Assembly (NCBI GenBank): GCA_002727195.1
Contig: PBWH01000026.1
Span: 77,868-110,529 of the forward strand
Reading direction: 5' to 3'
Source: Gemmatimonadota bacterium
Lineage (GTDB): Bacteria > Latescibacterota > UBA2968
Length of the DNA stretch: 32,662 bases
The notes beneath the pieces are model-generated. The model saw only the letters and a program-made list of their open reading frames with translations, did no database searches and was not told the DNA's origin. The translations under genes were made by a program, and so were the position numbers. Within the stretch, counting starts at the first letter, position 1, and every line of letters begins with the position of its first letter. Below, piece by piece: positions 1 to 7,489 of the stretch.

Positions 1-26
1 CGTAATGTCAAGGTTATCAAAGGAAT

Positions 27-140
27 ATGACGATTTCCAGCCGCGCTAAATCCACGGGTACGCGACACCCTTCGGACCCGCGTCTCAACGGCTTTTTTGT
101 TGACAGCCCAAAGACCATTAGATACCTTAAATGTTCTTGA
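27..140 (+). CDS. Doubtful 37-codon ORF at left edge
   Basis: An ATG at 27 follows an AAAGGA Shine-Dalgarno-like site at 19-24 and runs 37 codons to a TGA at 138-140. The product would be basic, with no recognisable domain, signal peptide or membrane segment. It overlaps the promoter-like site at 100-128, which argues against it being a real gene. Only the ribosome site supports it. Confidence 0.12.
   Translation: MTISSRAKSTGTRHPSDPRLNGFFVDSPKTIRYLKCS
100..128 (+). promoter_or_regulatory. Candidate sigma70 promoter upstream of the ilvN block
   Basis: A perfect TTGACA at 100-105 is followed, after a 17-base spacer, by TACCTT at 123-128, which matches the -10 consensus weakly (3 of 6). It is correctly oriented for ilvN and would give a leader of about 310 nucleotides. 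That leader would contain the small ORF and hairpin described below. The assignment is inferred from consensus only. Confidence 0.35.
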
Positions 141-180
141 AATAAATCTGAACCTGGGTTCATACCACAGTACGGACGAA

Positions 181-345
181 ATGCGCGCTTCCAACTCCAT
201 CTTCTCCCAGATGACCTTCCCGAGCAACTCTATTGCCTCGGTACAGGGTGAAGTACGCGTAGCCCCTCTTGCCTCTGTAAGTCTGAGCGTACTCTTAGCT
301 TCGCTCATTACGAGCCTTCTGGCCATTATCCTGGCCCTATTCTAG
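181..345 (+). CDS. Small Leu/Ile/Val-rich ORF, possible leader peptide or single-pass membrane peptide
   Basis: From the ATG at 181 (weak GGACGA ribosome site just upstream) this ORF encodes 54 residues. The frame is also open back to a TTG at 97. The last 30 residues contain 16 Leu, Ile or Val, giving a strongly hydrophobic C-terminus ending LLAIILALF. The stop codon (343-345) overlaps the first bases of a perfect hairpin at 344-391, and ilvN starts 100 bases later. Known ilv attenuators use a leader peptide rich in branched-chain residues followed by mutually exclusive hairpins, so a leader role fits. A small membrane peptide is the main alternative. Neither is proven. Confidence 0.3.
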   Translation: MRASNSIFSQMTFPSNSIASVQGEVRVAPLASVSLSVLLASLITSLLAIILALF

Positions 346-391
346 GCTCAATTCCGTCGACCCCACATCGAAGTCGCGAAGAATTGAGCCT
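344..391 (+). promoter_or_regulatory. Perfect 11-bp hairpin between leader ORF and ilvN
   Basis: AGGCTCAATTC at 344-354 is exactly complementary to GAATTGAGCCT at 381-391. The 26-base loop can form an inner TCGA/TCGA stem. No T-run follows, so it is not a classical intrinsic terminator. It begins inside the stop codon of the hydrophobic leader ORF and lies 55 bases before ilvN, so a role in attenuation or mRNA stability is plausible. Confidence 0.5.
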
Positions 392-445
392 CTGGACAAC
401 CCAAAGGTCGCTCTTGTGGTGTACGCCTCTTAAGGAACGACGAAC

Positions 446-952
446 ATGTTGAAACGACACACGATATCAGCCCTGGTCGAGAACCACTTCGGTGTTCTCT
501 GCAGAATCTCCGGTCTCTTCTCTAGCCGCGGGTTCAACATCGACAGCCTTTCTGTCGGTGAGACCGAGGACCCGAACATCTCACGCATGACCATCGTCGT
601 GAAAGGCGATGATCGCGTGCTGGAACAGGTGGTCAAGCAACTCAACCGCCTGATCGATGTGATCAAGGTCATCGACATCACCCACGGCACCTTTATCGAG
701 CGGGAACTCGCCCTGATCAAGGTCCAGTCGGAAACGGCCACCCGGTCGGAGATCATCCAGATCACGGAGGTCTTCCGGGCGAGTATCGTGGATGTCAGCA
801 CCCATTCCATGACGATCGAAGCGACCGGCAAGGTCGATAAAATCAACGCGATGATCGCAATGCTGTCTCAATACGGAATCACCGAAATGGCGAGGACAGG
901 CAATGTGGCTCTCCTCCGGGACTCACAACCCAAGCCTGACAACGCCGAGTAG
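446..952 (+). CDS. ilvN: Acetolactate synthase small (regulatory) subunit
   Basis: IlvN/IlvH binds the catalytic subunit IlvB/IlvI in the cytoplasm, stimulates it and confers valine feedback inhibition at the first shared step of Val/Ile/Leu synthesis. The 168-residue product has the usual length. An N-terminal ACT domain (about residues 4-75) shows the family motif LVENHFGVLCRISGLFSSRG, followed by FNIDSLSVG, and the C-terminal ALS_ss_C domain follows (FRASIVDVS near residue 110). The ATG at 446 is preceded by AAGGA. ilvC follows after 24 bases. The catalytic subunit ilvB, usually directly upstream, is absent from the 445 bases available, so it must lie elsewhere. Confidence 0.95.
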   Translation: MLKRHTISALVENHFGVLCRISGLFSSRGFNIDSLSVGETEDPNISRMTIVVKGDDRVLEQVVKQLNRLIDVIKVIDITHGTFIERELALIKVQSETATRSEIIQITEVFRASIVDVSTHSMTIEATGKVDKINAMIAMLSQYGITEMARTGNVALLRDSQPKPDNAE

Positions 953-1972
<1,020 letters not shown>

Positions 1973-1991
1973 AGGGACCGTTCAAAGACTG

Positions 1992-2003
1992 AAAGGAGGT
2001 GAT
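1992..2003 (+). promoter_or_regulatory. Exceptionally long Shine-Dalgarno (12-base match to the 16S 3' end)
   Basis: AAAGGAGGTGAT at 1992-2003 matches the full canonical anti-Shine-Dalgarno complement over 12 bases, far more than any other gene in the window. It lies 9 bases (counted from AGGAGG) before the GTG start of a 44-codon ORF. An ATG inside it (2002) is followed at once by TAG, so the GTG at 2009 is the sensible start. Confidence 0.75.
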
Positions 2004-2008
2004 GTAGA

Positions 2009-2143
2009 GTGGATCTTGATCTTGGGGACCTTGAACTCCGAGCCGAAGACGACCTAGAATCTGAACTGAAACAGCAGATGGAATGCGTTGCCGGAGAGAT
2101 CCATCTGCATAACCCCGACTCCGGCGAACAAGGAGTAGTGTGA
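2009..2143 (+). CDS. Acidic 44-residue small protein translationally coupled to leuA
   Basis: This ORF starts at GTG 2009 behind the 12-base Shine-Dalgarno at 1992-2003 and ends with a TGA (2141-2143) whose last base is the first base of the leuA ATG. The peptide is strongly acidic, with 13 Asp or Glu in 44 residues. Six of its first 20 residues are Leu, in an alternating pattern beginning LDLGDLEL. It has one Cys and an IHLHNPDSG stretch. I recognise no family and see no signal peptide or membrane segment. The strong ribosome site and the stop-start overlap argue that it is translated. It could be a small regulatory protein, a leucine-sensing leader peptide, or a coupling device loading ribosomes onto leuA. 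Confidence 0.6.
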   Translation: MDLDLGDLELRAEDDLESELKQQMECVAGEIHLHNPDSGEQGVV

Positions 2144-3699
2144 TGTCAAAGGAATCCGACGTAGATCGCGTATTCATTTTCGACACCACGTTGAGGGATG
2201 CCGAGCAGACACCCGGTTGTTCCCTCACCCCTCGTGAAAAGATGGAAGTCGCCCAGCAACTGGCGCGACTGAACGTCGACATCATCGAAGCCGGTTTCCC
2301 GGTCTCATCGAACGAAGACTTCGAGGCGGTTCGTCGGATCGCCATGGAAGTCGAGGGCCCTCACATCTGTGGGCTGGCTCGCGCCGTCAACCTGGACATC
2401 GACCGGGCGGGCGAAGCCCTGAAGGACGCCCCGAAAACAAGGCTCCACACGTTTATCGGCACTTCGCCTCAGCACATCGCCATGATGCGCAAGGCGAAGG
2501 GCAACGACGACGTGCTCAAGATGGCCGTCGACGCCGTCGAGCGTGCGCGCAGCCATTGTGACGACGTCGAGTTCTCTCCAATGGACGCGGCGCGTACGGA
2601 ACGCCGGTTCCTGTATGACGTCGTGGAAGCCACGATCGCCGCTGGCGCCTCCACGATCAACATCCCTGACACCGTCGGATACGCGATCCCCGAGGAATTC
2701 GGGCAGTTGATCGCCGACCTCATGGCTAACGTTCCGAATGTGGATGACGCCATCATCAGCGTGCACTGTCACGACGACCTGGGGATGGCCGTCACCAACA
2801 CCCTCTCCGCGATCAAATACGGCGCAAGACAGGCCGAGTGCACAATCAACGGTCTGGGCGAACGAGCCGGAAACGCGTCTCTGGAGGAGATCGTCATGGC
2901 GATCCGAACCCGTGGCGACTACTTCGGCGTGAAGACCGGGATCGAGCCCAAGGAGATCACCCACACGAGCCGATTGGTATCGCGGCTGATGAACGTTGCC
3001 GTGCCGCCTAACAAGGCAATCGTGGGCGCCAACGCATTTGCCCACAGTTCCGGCATCCACCAGGATGGCGTCCTGAAGAACCGGGACACGTTCGAAATCA
3101 TGGCGCCGGAGGATGTGGGCCTGGAGCAGACGCAAATTGTGCTGACCGCAAGGTCGGGGAGGCACGCGCTGAAACACCGGCTGGAGATTCTGAGCTACGA
3201 CCTGAACGAAGAGGACCTGAACAAGGCTTATGAGCGGTTTATCACCGTCGCCGACAAGAAGAAGGAAGTCTTCGACGAGGATCTGGTCGCGATCGTCAGC
3301 GACGAACTGACCGACATCCCTGAGAAGTTCAGCCTGGACTATCTCCACACCGTCAGCGGTACGGGCACGGTTCCCTCGGCCACGATTCGCCTCAAGATCG
3401 AGGGCGAAAATTCGCAGGAGTCAGCTTGGGGTGATGGCCCGGTTGACGCCTCCTACAGGGCCATCAAGAAGGCGGCAAAGACCGAGGCACGCGTCGAGCA
3501 GTATGCGATCCGGGCCATCACGAGTGGGGCGGAGGCCCTCGGCGAGGTGACCGTCCGTCTGAGTGACGAGGGCCACGTCGCGACAGGTCGGGCGGTATCG
3601 ACCGACGTGATCGAAGCCAGCGTAAAGGCCTATCTCGACGGTCTGAACCGTCTGGCGGTGCAGGCTGGGATCGAGAAGCAGAGAGCGGAAGCGGTATAG
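2143..3699 (+). CDS. leuA: 2-isopropylmalate synthase
   Basis: LeuA condenses acetyl-CoA with 2-oxoisovalerate, the committed step of leucine synthesis. The product from the ATG at 2143 is 518 residues, the size of bacterial type 1 LeuA. The DRE-TIM barrel opens with FIFDTTLRDAEQTPG, has VHCHDDLGMAVTN as the metal-binding His motif, and GLGERAGNASLEEIVM. The accessory helices carry ANAFAHSSGIHQDG. The C-terminal allosteric domain for leucine feedback (about residues 390-510) is present. The ATG is chosen over the adjacent GTG at 2140 because AAGGAG at 2130-2135 is well spaced and the upstream small ORF stops there. Confidence 0.96.
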   Translation: MSKESDVDRVFIFDTTLRDAEQTPGCSLTPREKMEVAQQLARLNVDIIEAGFPVSSNEDFEAVRRIAMEVEGPHICGLARAVNLDIDRAGEALKDAPKTRLHTFIGTSPQHIAMMRKAKGNDDVLKMAVDAVERARSHCDDVEFSPMDAARTERRFLYDVVEATIAAGASTINIPDTVGYAIPEEFGQLIADLMANVPNVDDAIISVHCHDDLGMAVTNTLSAIKYGARQAECTINGLGERAGNASLEEIVMAIRTRGDYFGVKTGIEPKEITHTSRLVSRLMNVAVPPNKAIVGANAFAHSSGIHQDGVLKNRDTFEIMAPEDVGLEQTQIVLTARSGRHALKHRLEILSYDLNEEDLNKAYERFITVADKKKEVFDEDLVAIVSDELTDIPEKFSLDYLHTVSGTGTVPSATIRLKIEGENSQESAWGDGPVDASYRAIKKAAKTEARVEQYAIRAITSGAEALGEVTVRLSDEGHVATGRAVSTDVIEASVKAYLDGLNRLAVQAGIEKQRAEAV

Positions 3700-3725
3700 C
3701 CCCTCACCAACAGGAGAGAGAATAG

Positions 3726-5126
3726 ATGGGTCAAAGCTTGTTTCAGAAGGTCTGGGATGCCCACTCGGTGCGTAGGCTGCCGTCGGGTCAGACCCAGCTC
3801 TTCATCGGCCTCCACCTGATCCACGAGGTCACGAGCCCGCAGGCCTTCCAGATGATGCGGGAACTGGACCTGAAGGTCGCCTATCCGGACCGGACCTTCG
3901 CCACCGTGGACCATATAGTACCGACCGACGTGCGCACACGCCCTTTCGCGGACGAGATGGCCGAGCAGATGATGGAAGCGATCGAAGAGAATACCAAGGA
4001 ATTCGACATCCCGCTCTTCGACATCAACAACCAGAGCCAGGGGATCGTCCACGTGATCGGGCCGGAACTGGGGCTTACCCAGCCCGGCATGACCGTCGCC
4101 TGTGGTGACAGCCATACGTCGACACACGGCGCCTTCGGTGCGATCGCATTCGGGATCGGCACGTCGCAAGTTCGCGACGTACTCGCCACGCAGTGTCTGG
4201 CGATGGACCCGCTCAAGGTCCGCCAGGTCAACGTCAGCGGGGATCTGGGCAAGGGCGTCTACGCGAAGGATATCATCCTCAACATCATCCGTCGACTTGG
4301 CGTCAAAGGCGGCGTAGGATACGCCTACGAGTTCGCCGGAGATGCGATCGAGCACCTCTCGATGGAAGAGCGGATGACGATCTGTAATATGTCGATCGAG
4401 GGTGGCGCGCGCGCCGGCTACATCAACCCGGATGAGACCACTTACGAGTACCTCAAGGGCCGCAAGCACGTCACTTCTGGGGACGGATACGGTCGCGCGG
4501 TCGACTGGTGGAAGTCGATGGCCTCCGATGACGACGCCCACTACGACGATATCTACGAGCTCGATGGTGCCTCTCTCGAGCCCACAGTAACCTGGGGGAT
4601 CACGCCGGGTCAGGCGCTCTACGTGACCGAGAATGTCCCCAAGCTCACGGATCTGGCGGACGACGACCGCGACATCGCCGGTGAGGCCTACGACTACATG
4701 GGTCTCCATCCGGGTCAGCCGATCACCGGTACGCCGATCGACGTCGCCTTCATCGGCTCCTGCACGAACAGCCGGATCTCGGATCTTCGCGAAGCAGCAA
4801 AGATCGTGAAGGGCCACAAGGTGTCGAGCAAGGTCAAGCCCCTCGTCGTGCCCGGGTCGCAGGAAGTACTCAAGATGGCCGAGGCGGAGGGCCTTCACGA
4901 AGTCTTCGAGGAGGCCGGTTTCGAGTGGCGTGGTGCCGGATGCTCGATGTGTCTGGCGATGAACCCGGACAAGCTGCAGGGCCGTCAAGTCTGCGCTTCG
5001 TCCAGCAACCGCAACTTCAAGGGCCGCCAGGGCAGTCCGGAAGGTCGCACCCTCCTGATGAGCCCCGCAATGGTGGCCGCTGCGGCGATCGCCGGCGAAG
5101 TCGTCGACGTTCGCACCATGATGTAG
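3726..5126 (+). CDS. leuC: 3-isopropylmalate dehydratase large subunit
   Basis: LeuC with LeuD isomerises 2- to 3-isopropylmalate. In organisms with CimA it also isomerises citramalate to 3-methylmalate. The 466-residue product has the aconitase-family 4Fe-4S ligands at Cys346 (GSCTNSR), Cys406 and Cys409 (GCSMCLAMN), matching the Escherichia coli spacing. [20 protein letters not shown] and [11 protein letters not shown] are further family signatures. The ATG at 3726 follows AGGAGAGA. leuD begins 10 bases after its stop. The long open frame on the opposite strand here is a high-GC shadow. Confidence 0.97.
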   Translation: MGQSLFQKVWDAHSVRRLPSGQTQLFIGLHLIHEVTSPQAFQMMRELDLKVAYPDRTFATVDHIVPTDVRTRPFADEMAEQMMEAIEENTKEFDIPLFDINNQSQGIVHVIGPELGLTQPGMTVACGDSHTSTHGAFGAIAFGIGTSQVRDVLATQCLAMDPLKVRQVNVSGDLGKGVYAKDIILNIIRRLGVKGGVGYAYEFAGDAIEHLSMEERMTICNMSIEGGARAGYINPDETTYEYLKGRKHVTSGDGYGRAVDWWKSMASDDDAHYDDIYELDGASLEPTVTWGITPGQALYVTENVPKLTDLADDDRDIAGEAYDYMGLHPGQPITGTPIDVAFIGSCTNSRISDLREAAKIVKGHKVSSKVKPLVVPGSQEVLKMAEAEGLHEVFEEAGFEWRGAGCSMCLAMNPDKLQGRQVCASSSNRNFKGRQGSPEGRTLLMSPAMVAAAAIAGEVVDVRTMM

Positions 5127-5135
5127 GAGAAAGAC

Positions 5136-5735
5136 ATGCCCGCTTCATCCGTAATGACCGTAGAAGGAACCGGCATCGCCGTCCGCGGAAACGACATCGA
5201 CACGGACCGGATCATACCGGCGCGGTTCCTCCGCATGATCACGTTCGAGGGTCTCGGCGAGTATGCGTTCGAGGATGACCGGAAGTCCAACCCGGATCAC
5301 CCGTTCAACAAGGAAAAGTTTCAGGGGGCATCGATCCTCCTCGCCAACGGGAACTTCGGTTGCGGCTCCTCGCGCGAGCACGCTCCGCAAGCCCTCAACC
5401 GGTGGGGTATCCAGGCGATCCTGAGCGAATCGTTTGCAGAGATCTTCCAGGGCAACTGCATCGCCATGGGGATCCCCTGCGTGACGGCGTCACCCGCTGA
5501 CGTATCCAGGTTCCAGGAGCACGTCGAGGCCAATCCGACCGAGTCCATGACGCTCGACCTGACCAGGAAGACGCTGACCTCGAGTGACCTCACGATCGAA
5601 GTGACCTTGCCCGAGGGAAATCGGAAGTCGTTGCTGGAGGGCGCCTGGGACGCGACCGGGATGCTTCTCGAGGGCGCGGACGCTACGAAGGAGACCGCGG
5701 ACGCCCTCCCCTACGTGAGCGGCTTCAAGGCCTAG
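5136..5735 (+). CDS. leuD: 3-isopropylmalate dehydratase small subunit
   Basis: LeuD is the swivelling small subunit that completes the active site of LeuC. The 199-residue product shows GNDIDTDRIIPARFLR near the N-terminus and the substrate-loop motif FGCGSSREHAPQAL, both diagnostic of the long bacterial LeuD type. The ATG at 5136 follows TAGGAGA, just after the leuC stop, giving a tightly coupled pair. Confidence 0.96.
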   Translation: MPASSVMTVEGTGIAVRGNDIDTDRIIPARFLRMITFEGLGEYAFEDDRKSNPDHPFNKEKFQGASILLANGNFGCGSSREHAPQALNRWGIQAILSESFAEIFQGNCIAMGIPCVTASPADVSRFQEHVEANPTESMTLDLTRKTLTSSDLTIEVTLPEGNRKSLLEGAWDATGMLLEGADATKETADALPYVSGFKA

Positions 5736-5747
5736 AGAGAGGAATCG

Positions 5748-5782
5748 CACTGCCACACTGAGCGGAGTCGAAGTGTCGGTGC
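5748..5782. repeat. REP-like imperfect palindrome between leuD and leuB
   Basis: A core from ACACT (5755-5759) to AGTGT (5772-5776), enclosing GAGCGGAGTCGA, is flanked by GCAC...GTGC arms, making an imperfect inverted repeat of about 35 bases. Elements of the form CACTGAG-C-n-GTCGAAGTG are, from general knowledge, dispersed in many bacterial genomes. Here it would sit in the leuD-leuB mRNA. Confidence 0.45.
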
Positions 5783-5821
5783 CAATAGATAGGATCTCGA
5801 CTCCATCAGGGAGGGAAACCC

Positions 5822-6883
5822 TTGTCGCACAAGATCGCAGTCATCCCCGGAGACGGCACCGGCCCCGAGGTCGTCGTCGAGTCGCTCAAGTGCCTCGAGG
5901 CCGCAGCGGCGAAGTTCGGCTTCACATACGAGACCACCCAGTTCGACTTTGGCGGTGAGCGCTACAAGCGGACCGGCGAGACGCTCCCCGACGGTGCCGT
6001 TGATGAGCTACGTCAGTTCAAGGCCATCATGCTGGGCGCCATCGGCCATCCGGACGTCAAGCCCGGGATCCTCGAGAAAGGGATCCTCCTTCGCGCCCGT
6101 TTCGAGCTCGACCAGTATATCAACCTGCGTCCCGTCAAGCTCTATCCAAACGTTGACTGCCCGCTCAAGGACAAAGGGCCGGAAGACATCGATTTCGTGG
6201 TCGTCCGTGAGAACACGGAAGGGCTCTACGCAGGCGCGGGCGGTTACCTGAAGCAGGGAACGCCCGACGAGATCGCCGTCCAGGAGTCGGTGAACACACG
6301 CAAAGGTGTGGAGCGCTGCCTCCGGTATGCCTTCGAGCTGACTCGGAAGCGCGACCAGGAAAAGACGCTCACACTCTGCGGAAAGACGAACGTCCTGACC
6401 TATGCCTTCGACCTCTGGGAGCGGGTATTCCACGAGATCGGTGATGCCGAATATCCGGACATCAAGCGCGATTACGCCCACGTCGATGCGACCGTCATGT
6501 GGATGGTCAAGAATCCCGAGTGGTTCGACGTGATAGTCACGGACAACATGTTCGGGGACATCATAACAGACCTCGGCGCGATGGTTCAGGGCGGTATGGG
6601 TGTCGCCGCCGGCGGCAACATCAACCCTGAGGGCGTGTCGATGTTCGAGCCCATCGGTGGCTCGGCCCCCAAGTACACGGGGCAGGGCGTGATCAATCCG
6701 ATCGCCAGCATCGCGGCGCTTCAGATGATGCTGGAGACCCTCGGTGAGGATGAGGCGGCGGCCAAAGTCGGCGAGGCGATTGTCGAAGTCGTTGGAACCA
6801 AGCTCGAGAGCATGTCGGCCGGGCGGATGGGTTATTCGACGTCCGAGGTCGGAGATCTGGTCGCGGAAGCGATCGCATCATAG
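5822..6883 (+). CDS. leuB: 3-isopropylmalate dehydrogenase
   Basis: LeuB oxidatively decarboxylates 3-isopropylmalate with NAD. With CimA present the same enzyme class can make 2-oxobutyrate from 3-methylmalate. The 353-residue product shows [13 protein letters not shown] at the N-terminus, the substrate-binding stretch [30 protein letters not shown], the lysine loop CGKTNVL, and [15 protein letters not shown] with GSAPKYTG near the C-terminus. The decarboxylating dehydrogenase family also includes tartrate and isocitrate enzymes; operon context favours LeuB. The start is TTG 5822 behind AGGGAGGGAAA. An 86-base gap with a REP-like element separates it from leuD. Confidence 0.9.
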   Translation: MSHKIAVIPGDGTGPEVVVESLKCLEAAAAKFGFTYETTQFDFGGERYKRTGETLPDGAVDELRQFKAIMLGAIGHPDVKPGILEKGILLRARFELDQYINLRPVKLYPNVDCPLKDKGPEDIDFVVVRENTEGLYAGAGGYLKQGTPDEIAVQESVNTRKGVERCLRYAFELTRKRDQEKTLTLCGKTNVLTYAFDLWERVFHEIGDAEYPDIKRDYAHVDATVMWMVKNPEWFDVIVTDNMFGDIITDLGAMVQGGMGVAAGGNINPEGVSMFEPIGGSAPKYTGQGVINPIASIAALQMMLETLGEDEAAAKVGEAIVEVVGTKLESMSAGRMGYSTSEVGDLVAEAIAS

Positions 6884-6923
6884 CCTCAACCGTTCCCAGG
6901 GTCTCCCTGGGAACGGTTGAGGC
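6883..6923. repeat. Perfect 19-bp inverted repeat with 3-base loop after leuB
   Basis: GCCTCAACCGTTCCCAGGG at 6883-6901 is exactly complementary to the arm at 6905-6923, leaving a TCT loop. It starts at the last base of the leuB stop codon. No T-run follows, so termination in + is uncertain; it could protect the leuB mRNA end. Its core CGTTCCC-(11 bases)-GGGAACG recurs in the hairpin at 6953-6977, suggesting a dispersed repeat family. Confidence 0.85.
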
Positions 6924-6952
6924 TGCCCATATCGCAGCAAGAAACGCTTGTC

Positions 6953-6977
6953 CGTTCCCCGGCGAAGCCCGGGAACG
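6953..6977. repeat. Second CGTTCCC/GGGAACG hairpin before the ArsC-like gene
   Basis: CGTTCCC at 6953-6959 pairs with GGGAACG at 6971-6977. After one C-C mismatch, GGC pairs with GCC around a GAA loop. The 25-base unit has the same length and outer arms as the core of the palindrome at 6883-6923. It ends 12 bases before the ATG of the ArsC-like gene, directly upstream of the GAGGGAGGG ribosome site. Confidence 0.75.
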
Positions 6978-6989
6978 AGGGAGGGATAA

Positions 6990-7340
6990 ATGGCAGAAGT
7001 CACGATCTACCACAATCCGCACTGAAGCAAATCGCTTGGCGCAATGGACATCCTGCGTGAGCGTAACGTCGAGTTCGACGTCATTGAGTATATCAAGACA
7101 CCGCCGAGCGAATCCGAGCTCAGAGGCTTTCTGAGCCTCCTCGAGAATGACCCGAAGGAGATGTTCCACCCCGGGTCTTTCGAGAAGCTGGGGCGGAACC
7201 TGAACGACTTCAGCACCCTGGATGACGTCGTGGGGCTCCTGCTCGAGCACCCCGAAGCCATGAACCGGCCCGTATGCATCCGGAACGGGAAAGCCGTCAT
7301 CGCGCGGCCGGCCGAGCTTGTAGAGCAAATCCTGGACTGA
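6990..7340 (+). CDS. ArsC-family reductase-like protein with in-frame UGA at the catalytic Cys position (candidate selenoprotein)
   Basis: From ATG 6990, behind GAGGGAGGG, the frame reads MAEVTIYHNPH, then TGA (7023-7025), then SKSLGAMDIL and a further 91 codons to TGA 7338-7340. With the UGA read through, the protein is 116 residues, normal for the ArsC/Spx/YffB thioredoxin-fold family. The UGA is codon 12, exactly where R773 ArsC has its catalytic Cys12 in HNPxC. His8, Arg93 (MNRPV) and Arg106 (IARPAE) match the conserved ArsC His8, Arg94 and Arg107. The position of Arg60 is His60 here, so arsenate may not be the substrate. YIKTPPSESEL is a family hallmark. A SECIS-like hairpin lies at 7034-7062. 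Automated callers would start at ATG 7044 and lose the active site. Alternatives are a TGC-to-TGA pseudogene or a sequencing error. It lies between leuB and cimA on the same strand. Confidence 0.85.
7034..7062 (+). promoter_or_regulatory. Candidate bacterial SECIS hairpin downstream of UGA
   Basis: GCUU at 7034-7037 pairs with GAGC at 7059-7062 and GCGCA at 7039-7043 pairs with UGCGU at 7054-7058, with G7038 bulged: nine pairs, of which two are G-U. The ten-base apical region (7044-7053) can extend by two A-U pairs to leave a GGAC loop with G first, or by two G-C pairs to leave ACAU. The stem begins 8 bases after the UGA, and the apical loop is about 20 bases after it. This is within the spacing I recall for bacterial SECIS elements, which lie inside the coding region just 3' of the UGA. 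Confidence 0.55.
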
Positions 7341-7389
7341 CACAGCCATGGACTTGATGCAGCACACAGTCGTAAGATCTGACAAAGCG

Positions 7390-7452
7390 AGGTGGGATCA
7401 TCCGGGCAGACCTGTTTGCCCGGACGACATTCAGGGGTAGACCCTCCCATCT
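7390..7452 (+). promoter_or_regulatory. Nested hairpin in the ArsC-cimA gap
   Basis: TCCGGGCA at 7401-7408 is perfectly complementary to TGCCCGGA at 7417-7424 (8-base loop). An outer stem pairs AGGTGGGA at 7390-7397 with TCCCATCT at 7445-7452 through one G-U. No T-run follows. It occupies much of the 149-base gap before cimA and could be a processing, stability or regulatory element. Confidence 0.5.
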
Positions 7453-7489
7453 GTCCTTGGAATCCCAACCATCGCTAAGGAGCATACCC

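Noticed and set aside
2305..3348. Minus-strand frame of 347 codons
   Set aside because: Antisense to leuA, with no recognisable motifs; a codon-bias shadow.
3630..4988. Long open frame of 452 codons on the minus strand
   Set aside because: It lies antisense to leuC, whose motifs and Fe-S cysteines are unmistakable; long shadow frames are expected in high-GC coding DNA.
7044..7340. A 98-residue protein starting at ATG 7044
   Set aside because: It has no ribosome site and lacks the whole first strand and active-site motif of the ArsC fold, which are encoded in frame just upstream across the UGA.
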